Source: Akkermansiaceae bacterium (lineage in GTDB: Bacteria; Verrucomicrobiota; Verrucomicrobiia; Verrucomicrobiales; Akkermansiaceae). From it: a stretch of 64,000 nt of DNA. Shown one piece after another: positions 27,216-36,600 of the stretch. Numbering within the stretch: the first letter of the stretch is position 1; every line of letters starts with the position of its first letter. The stretch covers positions 62,001-126,000 of the forward strand of contig JABDRB010000029.1 in assembly GCA_013041925.1 (NCBI GenBank), given 5' to 3'. The position numbers and the translations under genes are program-made. The notes below the pieces were generated by a model, which saw only the letters and a program-made list of their open reading frames with translations, ran no database searches and was not told the DNA's origin.

Positions 27216-29696
27216 TTATTCTAAGGTGGGTTGTGCAACTTCATTGCGGAGTTGCGCTTCACCACCTTTTTTTTCGTAAACTCCGTAGAAATTTGACATG
27301 GAATCTAACCAAAGCGTGATCCGGTGCATCTCGTTCTTGGAGAGTTTGACGCCGTGGTGGTCATCTTTAAGTAGTTTATATAATGGGGATGCGTGGGCAC
27401 CGAATTTGCCAGGGGTGGTTCGGTAGCGATCACTGAAGCTCGAAAATGCGTAGTTATGAATCAAGCTGTCATAAGACCTGAACACCTTGGTGGGGGTATT
27501 GCCTAATTTTGACAAGATCACCTTACGGTCCAATGGAGGGGCTCCTTTTTCGGCATGATCTCTGTGGCATTGCACGCAGTTTTTATCGAGAACGGGTTGG
27601 ACGAGAAGGGGGTAGCTAAACGGATTGCTGCCCTCGACATCGGCTTGAGGAGTGGACGGTGGCCGTTGTAATGCGAGGGCCACCCCGTGCCGCGGCATGG
27701 GTGTGGATTGCTTGGATTCGTGGCAACCGTGGCAGACCATACGTTCACCCGGTTGCACCCAAGTGGATGAGCGCATCGACTGCACCGCTAGTCCATTTTG
27801 ATCGAGTGCTTGAAAATAAACCTCCTTCAGTGCGGGTAGGGTGAAGTGGGCGCTGCCGTCTTTTTCGACTGGTACGGTGCCCAGTATCTTGCGGGCAAGG
27901 TTGACGGAGTCCTTGGCCTCCGCAATCCGGAGTCCTGTTTCATGAGGTGGCTTACCGCTGGGCACGGAGCTTGGGAGGATTTGATAGATACGCAGAGCCT
28001 TGATTTTGGTGCCTTCTGGCCACGGCAATTTACTGTCGTAGACATTCATGACGGCCATAGTGCCATGCTGGGGGGGGGACTTGGATCGGCGGTCTGACAT
28101 ATCAGGTATGACTGGTGGTTTGTTCCGAGCGCGTAGTGGGATGGGGCTCAAGCATGCCATCTTGGTGTCTCGGTAAAGCAGGACTTTATTGCCAAAGGCG
28201 TCTAAGAGGTAGATACCGTAGTTTCCCTTATTTGATTTTCCCGAGTGCTTGTCATGCGTGTATTGCATCGCGGTATCATAAACGCAGAGGTAGTAATTTT
28301 CGCTCAATGGCCAAGGCGTACCGTAAACTTCCTCTCCCCCTTGGCTTTCGGGGAAAGCCACTTCTGGGGTTAGCCGTTTGACGGGGGCCATGGCATCGTC
28401 ATCGGGGATCCGTGGGTCATGGATAATGAGTGAACCGTAGGCCTGACCGTGATGAGGGGCGGCGGTCCCCACGATTTTTTGGGAGTTTGGGATGGCTCGC
28501 AGGTCCATTTCCATATCGGCACGTTTTGCTTTGATGGAGAAATTGCCGTGCATAGCTCTGGAGTTGCGGCCATCGGGGGTCATGATCCACGGGTGATGGG
28601 CGGTGCACCCGTGACGGTCGACATAGTCCCAACGTGTATAAAGGATCATACCGTCATGGCTGACGCTGGGTTGCCACTCATTGTTTTCGTGCGGGCTGAG
28701 GATTCGGATATCCGAGCCGTCCGGATGCATGTCGTAGACGGTGTAGCTTGGGCAGCTTCGGCCGCAGCGAAGGTAACCACCTCGTCGTTCGGAGATGAAT
28801 GCCAGTCGGCCGTTGGGTAACAGGCAGGGGTCAAAATCGTTGAATGTGCCATCGGTGAGTTGCCGGAGGTTTTTGCCACCCATAGTGGGCGCAGCCGTCG
28901 GGTCCAGGTCAAAGGAGAACAGATGGTAGCAGCGACCTCGGCTCCAGTGTCCTTGATTGGCATGATCGAGGTGTTGCCTGTGTCCTCGCTTGCCGGTGCA
29001 CTCGACGTAGGAAAAAAAGACACGCTTGCCGTCGTAGGAGAGTTCGGGAGAAAGGTAGCTTCCTCCATCGAGTTTCTGTCCCTTGAGTCGTCCCTGATTG
29101 ACGGTTGTTTTTTTCAGTAGATCGATGGTTTCTGGTTGGTTGCCGAATGGGTTGGCCAGTACGAAAACACCACCGCCGGGCACGGCATGGGTGCCGTAAT
29201 ACTGGTCGCACATGTGATCGAACTTCGCGCGTTGTCTCTTGATAAAAAGGATTTTATCGAAGTTCAGCAATGGGTTGGAGAATGCGATGGTGCGCCGCAG
29301 GGTGTGGGCTTGTTGAAAAATTTGGTAGCGTTTTTGGGGGTCGCTGACGGCCGTCTGGGACGCCTGTTGGGTGAGGCGGTCGAGTGACTTGGAATGGGGC
29401 GCCATGTTAGGTGCGCTAGGCATTCCTGAGATATCTTTGAGGAGCAACTGGGTGCGGCGGAGGATGACATCGACCGGGTCGCGGTCGTGGTCGTGGATCA
29501 AGGCCGACTCGTGATAGGTTTCCTGTTTGAACTGTTGGATCCGTGCTGCATTTTGAATGTCCTGAGCAAGCACTTCATACTGGGCTTTGGCCTCGAGATC
29601 ATGGCCGACTGGTTGAGGCTCTGCGTAGGCCACGTGTATCACAGAGATAAAAATAAGTGCTGGTATCGAGGTTTTATGACCCAATGGTATAAACAT
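27216..29696 (-). CDS. HzsA-like secreted di-heme protein with PD40 propeller
   Basis: This 826-residue protein has a signal peptide ending near AYA (residue 25). The N-terminal part contains FDKILFIKR. A propeller region with PD40/TolB-like repeats (LSPELSYDGKRVFFSYV, PDGSDIRILSPHENNEW) spans about 220-470. A segment like the middle domain of hydrazine synthase alpha (ALRIYQILP, RKILGTVPVEKDGSAHFTLP) follows at about 560-650. Then come two c-type heme motifs, CHGCH (655-659) and CVQCH (707-711). The family is common in Verrucomicrobiota and Planctomycetota outside anammox bacteria. Hydrazine synthesis itself is not implied. A paralogue lies at 33676-37053. Confidence 0.85.
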   Translation of the reverse strand: MFIPLGHKTSIPALIFISVIHVAYAEPQPVGHDLEAKAQYEVLAQDIQNAARIQQFKQETYHESALIHDHDRDPVDVILRRTQLLLKDISGMPSAPNMAPHSKSLDRLTQQASQTAVSDPQKRYQIFQQAHTLRRTIAFSNPLLNFDKILFIKRQRAKFDHMCDQYYGTHAVPGGGVFVLANPFGNQPETIDLLKKTTVNQGRLKGQKLDGGSYLSPELSYDGKRVFFSYVECTGKRGHRQHLDHANQGHWSRGRCYHLFSFDLDPTAAPTMGGKNLRQLTDGTFNDFDPCLLPNGRLAFISERRGGYLRCGRSCPSYTVYDMHPDGSDIRILSPHENNEWQPSVSHDGMILYTRWDYVDRHGCTAHHPWIMTPDGRNSRAMHGNFSIKAKRADMEMDLRAIPNSQKIVGTAAPHHGQAYGSLIIHDPRIPDDDAMAPVKRLTPEVAFPESQGGEEVYGTPWPLSENYYLCVYDTAMQYTHDKHSGKSNKGNYGIYLLDAFGNKVLLYRDTKMACLSPIPLRARNKPPVIPDMSDRRSKSPPQHGTMAVMNVYDSKLPWPEGTKIKALRIYQILPSSVPSGKPPHETGLRIAEAKDSVNLARKILGTVPVEKDGSAHFTLPALKEVYFQALDQNGLAVQSMRSSTWVQPGERMVCHGCHESKQSTPMPRHGVALALQRPPSTPQADVEGSNPFSYPLLVQPVLDKNCVQCHRDHAEKGAPPLDRKVILSKLGNTPTKVFRSYDSLIHNYAFSSFSDRYRTTPGKFGAHASPLYKLLKDDHHGVKLSKNEMHRITLWLDSMSNFYGVYEKKGGEAQLRNEVAQPTLE

Positions 29697-30030
29697 GCTT
29701 GTTGAGGTTCTTTTCCCTGAGATGATAACGGGGGAGAGTGGATGGGTCTTTCACGAAAGTCATCGAGAATATGATCTGAGCCAGGGGTGGCTCCACATCC
29801 AGAATGAAAAAGAGCCCCAAGGAAGGTTGTCACGCGGATTTTAGGGAGATAAAACGCCTCCAACTCAGCGCGGGTTGATACGTCCCATTTGAACTGTTTC
29901 AATAAGCGCTTGCAGAGGGGGATCTCTTCCACTAGGATGGCAGGCGTTTCTCATCAAACCTATCCCCCCTCTCAAACCTATCCCTCAACAGGGATCCCGC
30001 CGAACATTAAACAAAACCCCTCATCACCCT
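29697..30030. other. Divergent intergenic region with direct repeats
   Basis: This 334-base region separates the minus-strand HzsA-like gene from the plus-strand GH16 gene. Besides a 13-bp direct repeat near its right end, I see no convincing -35/-10 pair. A minus-strand frame from 29932 encodes LLKQFKWDVSTRAELEAFYL and related sequence, possibly a relic, but I cannot identify it. Confidence 0.5.
29954..29984 (+). repeat. 13-bp tandem direct repeat upstream of GH16
   Basis: TCAAACCTATCCC occurs at 29954-29966 and again at 29972-29984, 18 bases apart, 47-77 bases upstream of the GH16 start codon. The spacing of just under two helical turns is compatible with a regulator binding as a tandem dimer. 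Confidence 0.6.
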
Positions 30031-33000
30031 ATGGAAGCCTATTCGAACACCTCGCCCAAAAAGCAAATTCTTAGCAGCTTTCCCATCAGCACAACCACGC
30101 AACAACATTGCGCGTGGTTCAGCATCTTGATTAGCTTAGTCATGTGTATTACTATGTCTGCCAATGCTGACACGTTTGGTGGCGGCACCATCATCCAGCC
30201 CGCCACGGCTTCTGGCGGCACTGGCGCGGTGGCCGACCTCCAGACGGACAATGACGCCCGATACTCCGTTGCCAAAAGCGCCTCCATGAGCGTTGGGGGC
30301 TTCGGCTCCGGATCGGGCACTATCAATTCGGTGTATGTATTTGCCCAGTATTCCGTCGAATCCGGCTACAACGGGACCAATGCTCTCAAGGTCAACGGTG
30401 TGAACACCACAATCGTGCCCGCCGACCGTGACTATGGTCGCTGGGGTTACACTGAGATCACCGCAGGCGACTTTGGCGTCGACACCTTGGCGGAAATTGC
30501 AAGCCTCTCGGTGACCTTTACCAACAATGACAGTGGCGCAGGTGATGCCGTCCTCTTCGACTGCATCTACATCGTGGTCAACCCAACTTCTTCCATTCCC
30601 ATTCACCCGAACTGGATCGAGGACTTCAATGGAACCGGTCAGGCCAATCCCATGGTCTGGAACTACGAAGAGGGTTACCAGCGCAACAACGAGTTGCAAT
30701 ACTATGTGTCAGGTTCGGACAATGGCTGGCAGGAGGGCGGCAACTTCATTATTGAGGGCAAAAAGGATACCGCCAATGACTATTCTGGCTACGATTACAC
30801 GTCCGCCAGCATCGTCACGTCCAACAAGTATTACTGGCATTATGGTCGGGCCCAAATCCGCGCTAAGATTCCTGCCAAGTCCGGCATGTGGCCCGCCATC
30901 TGGGGCACGGGTGAAGTCGGAGATTGGCCGCACAATGGCGAGGTGGACATTCTCGAATACTACAACAACAAGATTTTGGCCAACTGTGCGGTGGGCACGA
31001 CTTCGCACTGGGGCTCCAAATGGGATCCCTACACGCCCGATCGAAGCATGAGCAGCCTGGAGGCCGTGGACTCCAATTGGAGAACCGGTTGGCACATTTG
31101 GACCATGCAGTGGGACGATCAGAATGTAAGGCTTTACGTGGACAACATCCTGATGGGCACGGTTCCGCAGACCTGGCTGAGAAATACGAATGGTGCCTCG
31201 CAATGGGGCCCAGAGTATCCCTTCATCAGCAACGGCATGAGTTGCTGGCTTAACCTCGCTATCGGCGGCAATGCGGGTGGGGATCCCACGGCCACCATGA
31301 ACAGCGGCCCTCAGCGTTACCTCATCGACTATTGGAAAATTTGGGAAGGGGCGACGAGTAACGTGGCACCCACCGACATCACGATGGACTCCTATGCCGT
31401 GCAGGAGGGTGCGCCCGCTGGGACAGTGGTTGGCAACCTTGCTGCCATCGACGCCGACCCAGCGGAGGTGCATCGCTACGAGCTCGTTTCCGGCACTGGC
31501 GACACGCACAACAGCGAGTTTTCCATCCCGGAATTCGTTTCTGACAACACTATGAGCGGAGTCCTCAAAACAGCGTCGGTACTAAGCTATGACGACGGCG
31601 CCACCCGCAGCATCCGCGTGCGAGTCACCGATATTGAAGGTGCGAAATACACCAAGGTGATCAACATCAACGTAATCGGCCAGCCCCAGATTAATGTCAG
31701 TCCAAGCTCGGTGTCGGTTCCGGAGGGTGGCACCCAGACCTTCTCCGTAAAACTGCGCACGCCTCCGGCTAGCGATATCACGGTGAATGTCAGCCGCCAG
31801 TCCGGCGACAGCGATCTAACTGTAAGCTCCGGAGCATCTTTGGTCTTCACTCCTTCCAATGGAACGGATTGGCAGATAGTTACATTGGCGGCCGCGGAAG
31901 ATGGCGACAACAACAACGGAACGGCGATCATTCTCTGTTCAGATGGCAGCGGCACTTATACCAGCGAAACGGTGGATGCCACTGAAGCGGAAAATGACAA
32001 TGATGCGCCGGTGGTAGATGCTGGGATTGATGATGCGGTGTTTTTCTCGGGTGGTGGGCCATGGTCTCCCGCAGGCATCAGTCCCGATGCTTGGTACGAT
32101 GCTGCCGATGCGGCAACCATCACCGAGGCTGCCGGAGTCGTCTCGCAATGGAGGGATAAGAGCGGCAACAACTACCATCTAAATCAGGGCACAGCCGATA
32201 AACAGCCGACCTACAGCGCCACCGCATGGAATGGCTCCCTGCCTGCTGTCACCTTTGACGGATCCAATGACTATCTTGAAAACGTGACGAAGCTCACTCA
32301 GGGTGCCGTGACGCTCGCCGCGGTCTTTCAGCAGTCCAATACCGATGCCAACGACCGAGCCTTCGGCATCCGAGGCAGCCAAGCCACCGGTCCGTCAAGC
32401 TTCTCTTTGGCTATGGACAATACTCTCCGCTATGACGGGGGGTACAGTGCAGGCAGCATAACGGCCACCACTGGCAAGCACTTGCGTGTGGCGACTCGCT
32501 CGACCTCGAGCCAATTGGGCTACATCGATGGCAGCCAGAACATCAATGCCAGCGTTTCGCTTGACAACATCGATGGTTACATCAACACAGGCAACGTGAG
32601 TGAAACCTTGGCGAATGCTTTTGCCGGCAAGGTCGTCGAGGGTTTGGTCATTTTCGGCACCATCAGCACGACGGATCGAGAAAAGATAGAAGGCTACTTT
32701 GCCCACAAGTGGGGATTGGCAAGCAATTTACCTGGGGGGCATCCTTACTTCGCGGAAGCTCCTGGTGGCGGCAATGTGACAGTAATTCTCGACGGTACGG
32801 TCAGCGATCCTAATGACGACTCACTCACCACGCTTTGGTCGGTGGTCAGTGGTCCTGGCTCAGTGAGCTTTGACGATGCCAGTGCTGTCGACACTACGGC
32901 AAGTTTTTCGGAGTATGGAAGTTACGTGCTGCGATTAACGGCCGGTGACGGCGTCGATAGTACCTTCGCCGAAGTGACCATCACTGTCAGCGTCGCCAAC

Positions 33001-33462
33001 ACCTACAGTGCTTGGGCGGGTGGTAGTTTTGCTAATCCGTTCACCGAGTTGGGTTACATCCGCAATCCTGACGATGACAATCTTAACAACCTGCAGGAAT
33101 TCGCCTTTGGGACGGATCCGACAAGTTCGGATAGTTTGCCATTGATTTACACAGCCAATGGGGATGTCAACCGGCCGGGTAAACCGATATTGCAAAATTT
33201 TGCCGCACAAGGAGAGTCGCCAGCATATCGAGCAGTCTATAGTCGTCGCAAAGACTTCGACACAGCGGGCCTTACCTATACGGTTGAATTTAGCGCAGAT
33301 CTTGAGCAATGGACAGCTAGCGCAGTAACCCCAACGGTGCTAACAGGATCAGGTTCGGCTGGCGATCAAGAAGCTGTAAGCGTTCCATTTCTCACTACAG
33401 TGCCTGCGAACGGCGGCGCTCAGAATTTGCCACCAAAATTCTTCAGAGTGTCGTTGAATTAA
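30031..33462 (+). CDS. Secreted multidomain GH16 endo-beta-glucanase/laminarinase-like enzyme
   Basis: This 1143-residue exported protein has a signal sequence ending near residue 47 and a beta-sandwich region to about 185. The GH16 catalytic domain (about 195-450) has its motif GEVDILEYY, with nucleophile E304, D306 and acid/base E309. Then follow a cadherin-like domain (about 455-550), a Calx-beta-like domain (about 555-655), a LamG-like domain (about 673-910), a PKD-like domain and the tail NLQEFAFGTDP typical of secreted verrucomicrobial proteins. GH16 members cut beta-1,3/1,4-glucans, agar, carrageenan or porphyran; laminarin-type glucan is the simplest guess. The coding strand is unusually C-rich for this window. 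Confidence 0.93.
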   Translation: MEAYSNTSPKKQILSSFPISTTTQQHCAWFSILISLVMCITMSANADTFGGGTIIQPATASGGTGAVADLQTDNDARYSVAKSASMSVGGFGSGSGTINSVYVFAQYSVESGYNGTNALKVNGVNTTIVPADRDYGRWGYTEITAGDFGVDTLAEIASLSVTFTNNDSGAGDAVLFDCIYIVVNPTSSIPIHPNWIEDFNGTGQANPMVWNYEEGYQRNNELQYYVSGSDNGWQEGGNFIIEGKKDTANDYSGYDYTSASIVTSNKYYWHYGRAQIRAKIPAKSGMWPAIWGTGEVGDWPHNGEVDILEYYNNKILANCAVGTTSHWGSKWDPYTPDRSMSSLEAVDSNWRTGWHIWTMQWDDQNVRLYVDNILMGTVPQTWLRNTNGASQWGPEYPFISNGMSCWLNLAIGGNAGGDPTATMNSGPQRYLIDYWKIWEGATSNVAPTDITMDSYAVQEGAPAGTVVGNLAAIDADPAEVHRYELVSGTGDTHNSEFSIPEFVSDNTMSGVLKTASVLSYDDGATRSIRVRVTDIEGAKYTKVININVIGQPQINVSPSSVSVPEGGTQTFSVKLRTPPASDITVNVSRQSGDSDLTVSSGASLVFTPSNGTDWQIVTLAAAEDGDNNNGTAIILCSDGSGTYTSETVDATEAENDNDAPVVDAGIDDAVFFSGGGPWSPAGISPDAWYDAADAATITEAAGVVSQWRDKSGNNYHLNQGTADKQPTYSATAWNGSLPAVTFDGSNDYLENVTKLTQGAVTLAAVFQQSNTDANDRAFGIRGSQATGPSSFSLAMDNTLRYDGGYSAGSITATTGKHLRVATRSTSSQLGYIDGSQNINASVSLDNIDGYINTGNVSETLANAFAGKVVEGLVIFGTISTTDREKIEGYFAHKWGLASNLPGGHPYFAEAPGGGNVTVILDGTVSDPNDDSLTTLWSVVSGPGSVSFDDASAVDTTASFSEYGSYVLRLTAGDGVDSTFAEVTITVSVANTYSAWAGGSFANPFTELGYIRNPDDDNLNNLQEFAFGTDPTSSDSLPLIYTANGDVNRPGKPILQNFAAQGESPAYRAVYSRRKDFDTAGLTYTVEFSADLEQWTASAVTPTVLTGSGSAGDQEAVSVPFLTTVPANGGAQNLPPKFFRVSLN

Positions 33463-33587
33463 GCGAGACCAGTATAAGAATGCCCTAAGATCTATTTGAA
33501 AATCGTTGCGAAAATGGGTCAGGGGTAAGAATCGAGCACATGGGTTACACGTTGGACGAGGGCATAGGTTACGCTGAATGGGCAATC

Positions 33588-33636
33588 CAACCCAGGTTGG
33601 CAGAGCTGTGCTTGCGACTTCGCTGACCCTGGGTTG
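33588..33636. repeat. Inverted repeat downstream of GH16
   Basis: CAACCCAGG (33588-33596) and CCTGGGTTG (33628-33636) are perfect inverted copies around 31 bases, in the gap between the convergent GH16 and HzsA-FGE genes. The left arm can also fold on itself (CCAACC-CAGG-TTGG). It may be a terminator structure or part of a decayed element. Confidence 0.4.
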
Positions 33637-33675
33637 TTGCCGATAGGGTTGGTTGGGCTGGATGAGTGTTTCTGC

Positions 33676-36600
33676 TCATTCAACAATGATGCGGAATCCG
33701 ACGTTGTAGACTTTTTGGAAGCGAGGGTAAGGGAGGCGATGGCTGGAGGTGGCGCGGTGAGGCCGGTCCCGCCATGAGCCGCCGCGGACGACGCGTAGGG
33801 CAGAGTGGTGGTTGTCGGCTGCTGTATTATCCGCCGGGTAGGGGCGGTAGTCTGAGCGAGTCCACTCGGCGACGTTGCCGTGCATATCGTAGAGCCCCCA
33901 CGGGTTTGCTTTGTATTTTTTGGGTGCTTGTGCGAGGAAGCTGCCGTCGTCGATGTGATCGATGCGCGGGACGTAGGCTTCGTATGGGTTGGGATTGGGT
34001 ATTTTTTGCCAGCTGAAGTATGGGTATTTTCCTTTGGCTGAGTCGTCGGCGTAGTCTTGGAGGCTTTTGTCGGCGAGGTTGGAGAACGGGTGGAAGTCGG
34101 TGCCTTGGTCGCCGAACCAGAAGGGGGTGGCGCGGGTGGCACGGCATGCCCATTCCCATTGGGATTCGGTGGGGAGGGATATTTTTTTACCGGTCTTTTG
34201 TGACAGCCATTGGCAGAATGCGGTGGCGTCGTCCCAGCTCAGGCGGACGGCGGGCAGGGTGTCGCCGTTGACGTCGTAACAGGTTTGGCCGAACTGGTAG
34301 CCGTGTCGGTCCTCGTAGCGGCTATTGTGGTTTGGGTTGAAGCGGCGCATTTGCGCGTTGGTGATCTCGCTTTCGGCCATCCAGAACCCGTTATGGATAG
34401 TTTGTGGGTGCATGGGGAGTTCGTCCAGGGCGCCGTCTGCGGAGCCCATGGTGAACTTTCCGGCGGGGATGTAGACTAGGTTGATCGATTGCCCGCGGCC
34501 GAGGTCCAGGGTGATGTTGTTACGTTTGCTGGTGGATGTGGTGGCTTTAAATGGCAGGGTGCCGGCGGCGCGCGTTTGTTTTTCGGCGTTCTGGTCTGGG
34601 ACTGGGAGGGGGGGCAGTTTTTGGGGTTTGGGTGGGTTGGTGTTGCCGAAGGGGGTGCGGTAGGCGCTGTAGATGGCGGCGAGTTCGTTGGAGCGTTTCA
34701 TGCCCAGACGCACGCCCTTTTCCACTGGGAGTCCGCGGACGATGTCGAGTCGGTCGCCGTGGAAGGGTGTGTTAAAATCGATCCACTGGTAAATGCGTTG
34801 CCATTCGGACGGGTTGATTTTTACGCCGTGGTGGCCTTTTTTGAGCATCTGGACGAGTTCGGTGGAATCTGCGCTGAATTCCTTGGCGGTGAGCAGGGCC
34901 ATATCGCTTTCGATTCCTGGGCCGCGGGTCATTTTGAAAAGTTGGTAATAGCTTTGGGAGAACCTCCCTCCGTAGCTTTTTGAGTTGGCTGAGCCGGCGT
35001 AGCGGACTTTCCAGTCCTTGAGTAAATCCGCGCCGAGGTAGGGGATGGGTTTTTGTTGATAGTCTGCGCGGTGACTGGTGTATCGTCCGTTGGCCGGTTT
35101 TCCATCGTGGCAGCTAAGGCATTTTTGGTCGATGATGGGCTGGATTTGTGTGGCGAAGCTGAAGTTTTCGATGTCGTCTAACAGTTCATCTAGAGGGGTA
35201 GGGGTGGAGGTGGAGGCGGTGGTTGTTTTTGGTAGTGGGCTTTCGTGGGAGCCTTCGTGACAACCGATGCAGGAGACGCGTTCGCCTGGCTGGCCAGTAA
35301 ACCAGCTGCGCATGATTTGGAGTGCTTGGCCATTTTGATCCACGGGTAATAGGAAGATGGGTGTGTTGGCGGGGATGGTGAAGTGTGCCGAGCCATCGGC
35401 GTGCACGGGTACGGTGCCGAGGACTTTTTTGATATCCCAAGGGCCGTCCATACCGATGGTTCCTAACAGTCCTCCGCTGCCCTGGCCGCGGATCGGTGAA
35501 GCGGGTGAAAACTCGTAGGAGCAAACGCGCAGTGACTTGACGGAGCCGCGCGGGACGCCTTTTAATCCTGGGCCATGATAGATGTCTTGGATGTAGACGG
35601 TGGCGGTATTGATTGATTCGTCAACTCGGTCACTGATGACTGGGGGTTTGGGTGATTTTTTCAGTGGGATGGGCTCGAAGAATCCGTATTCCTCTTGTTC
35701 CATGATCAGGGTGCGGTTGTCGAAGATGTCGACCAGGTAGATGCCCCAGAGAGCATCGGGGGTTGGTTTCATGGAGACGAGGAAATATTTTCCCGCTCCC
35801 TTGTGGCTACCGGATTGCGCGACAGGGAATGGTTGCGTTATTTGTGGCCAGATACCGTCGGCGAGACGGTCGCGCACGATGGCTTGGACTTTTTTCCCAT
35901 AGCCTGGGATTTCCTGTACCACGCCGTCGGCCTCGTGGGTACCGAGTTGGGGGTCGACAATGAGCATTCTGCCGGTGCGTGAGTTGCCGTGGTGTCCAGT
36001 GGCGATGCCAACGACCTTGGTGGGGTCACCGGGGATGGGACGGGCGTAGAAGAAGGAGGCGGGGAAGTAGGAGTTGGAAAAGAGGTAGGATTTCTGGCGT
36101 GTGCCATCGGGGTGCATCGTCATCAGGATCCGGGAGTTCGAGTGTGGGAGGTCGCTGTATTCCCAGCGTAGGTAGAGCACGCGGCCGTCATTGTGGACGG
36201 TGGGGCACCAGCTGCTGTCTTGGTCGAATGAGAGTTGCCGAATTTTTCCAGATGTCGGGGTGAGCCGGTAGATGCTCGACATACGAGGTTTGCCATCGAT
36301 GCAGGGCATGCCGCAGAAGCTTGCGGTGGAGGTGAAGATGATATCGCCATCGGGCAGGTAGCAGGAGTCGAAGTGGTCGACGTCATTGCCGTCGGAGTCG
36401 GGGGTGAGTTGCTTGAGGCCTTTGCCATCAACGCCGAGTTCAAAGAGGCGGAAGGCATTTTGGTTGTTCAGTGACGAGAACATAATTTTTTGATGATCAA
36501 AATGAAGGTCGATATCACTGATGAGCTGCTTTTTTTCTGTTTGGTAGAGGGAGTGAACCCGAGCGTTGTTTTTGAATGATTCGATTTGGGCAATCTCGCT

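Noticed and set aside
29639-29932. 97-residue minus-strand frame in the HzsA/GH16 gap
   Set aside because: It overlaps the start of the HzsA-like gene and matches no family I recognise. It could be a relic but cannot be supported as a gene.
33524-33540. GGTAAGAATCGAGCAC resembling GGTAAGAATCTAGCAC near 54069
   Set aside because: The second copy lies inside the FAD oxidoreductase coding sequence and the match does not extend, so it is probably chance.
33519-34142. Minus-strand frame overlapping the FGE domain region
   Set aside because: Thr/Ser/Pro-rich low-complexity translation in an alternative frame of the HzsA-FGE gene.
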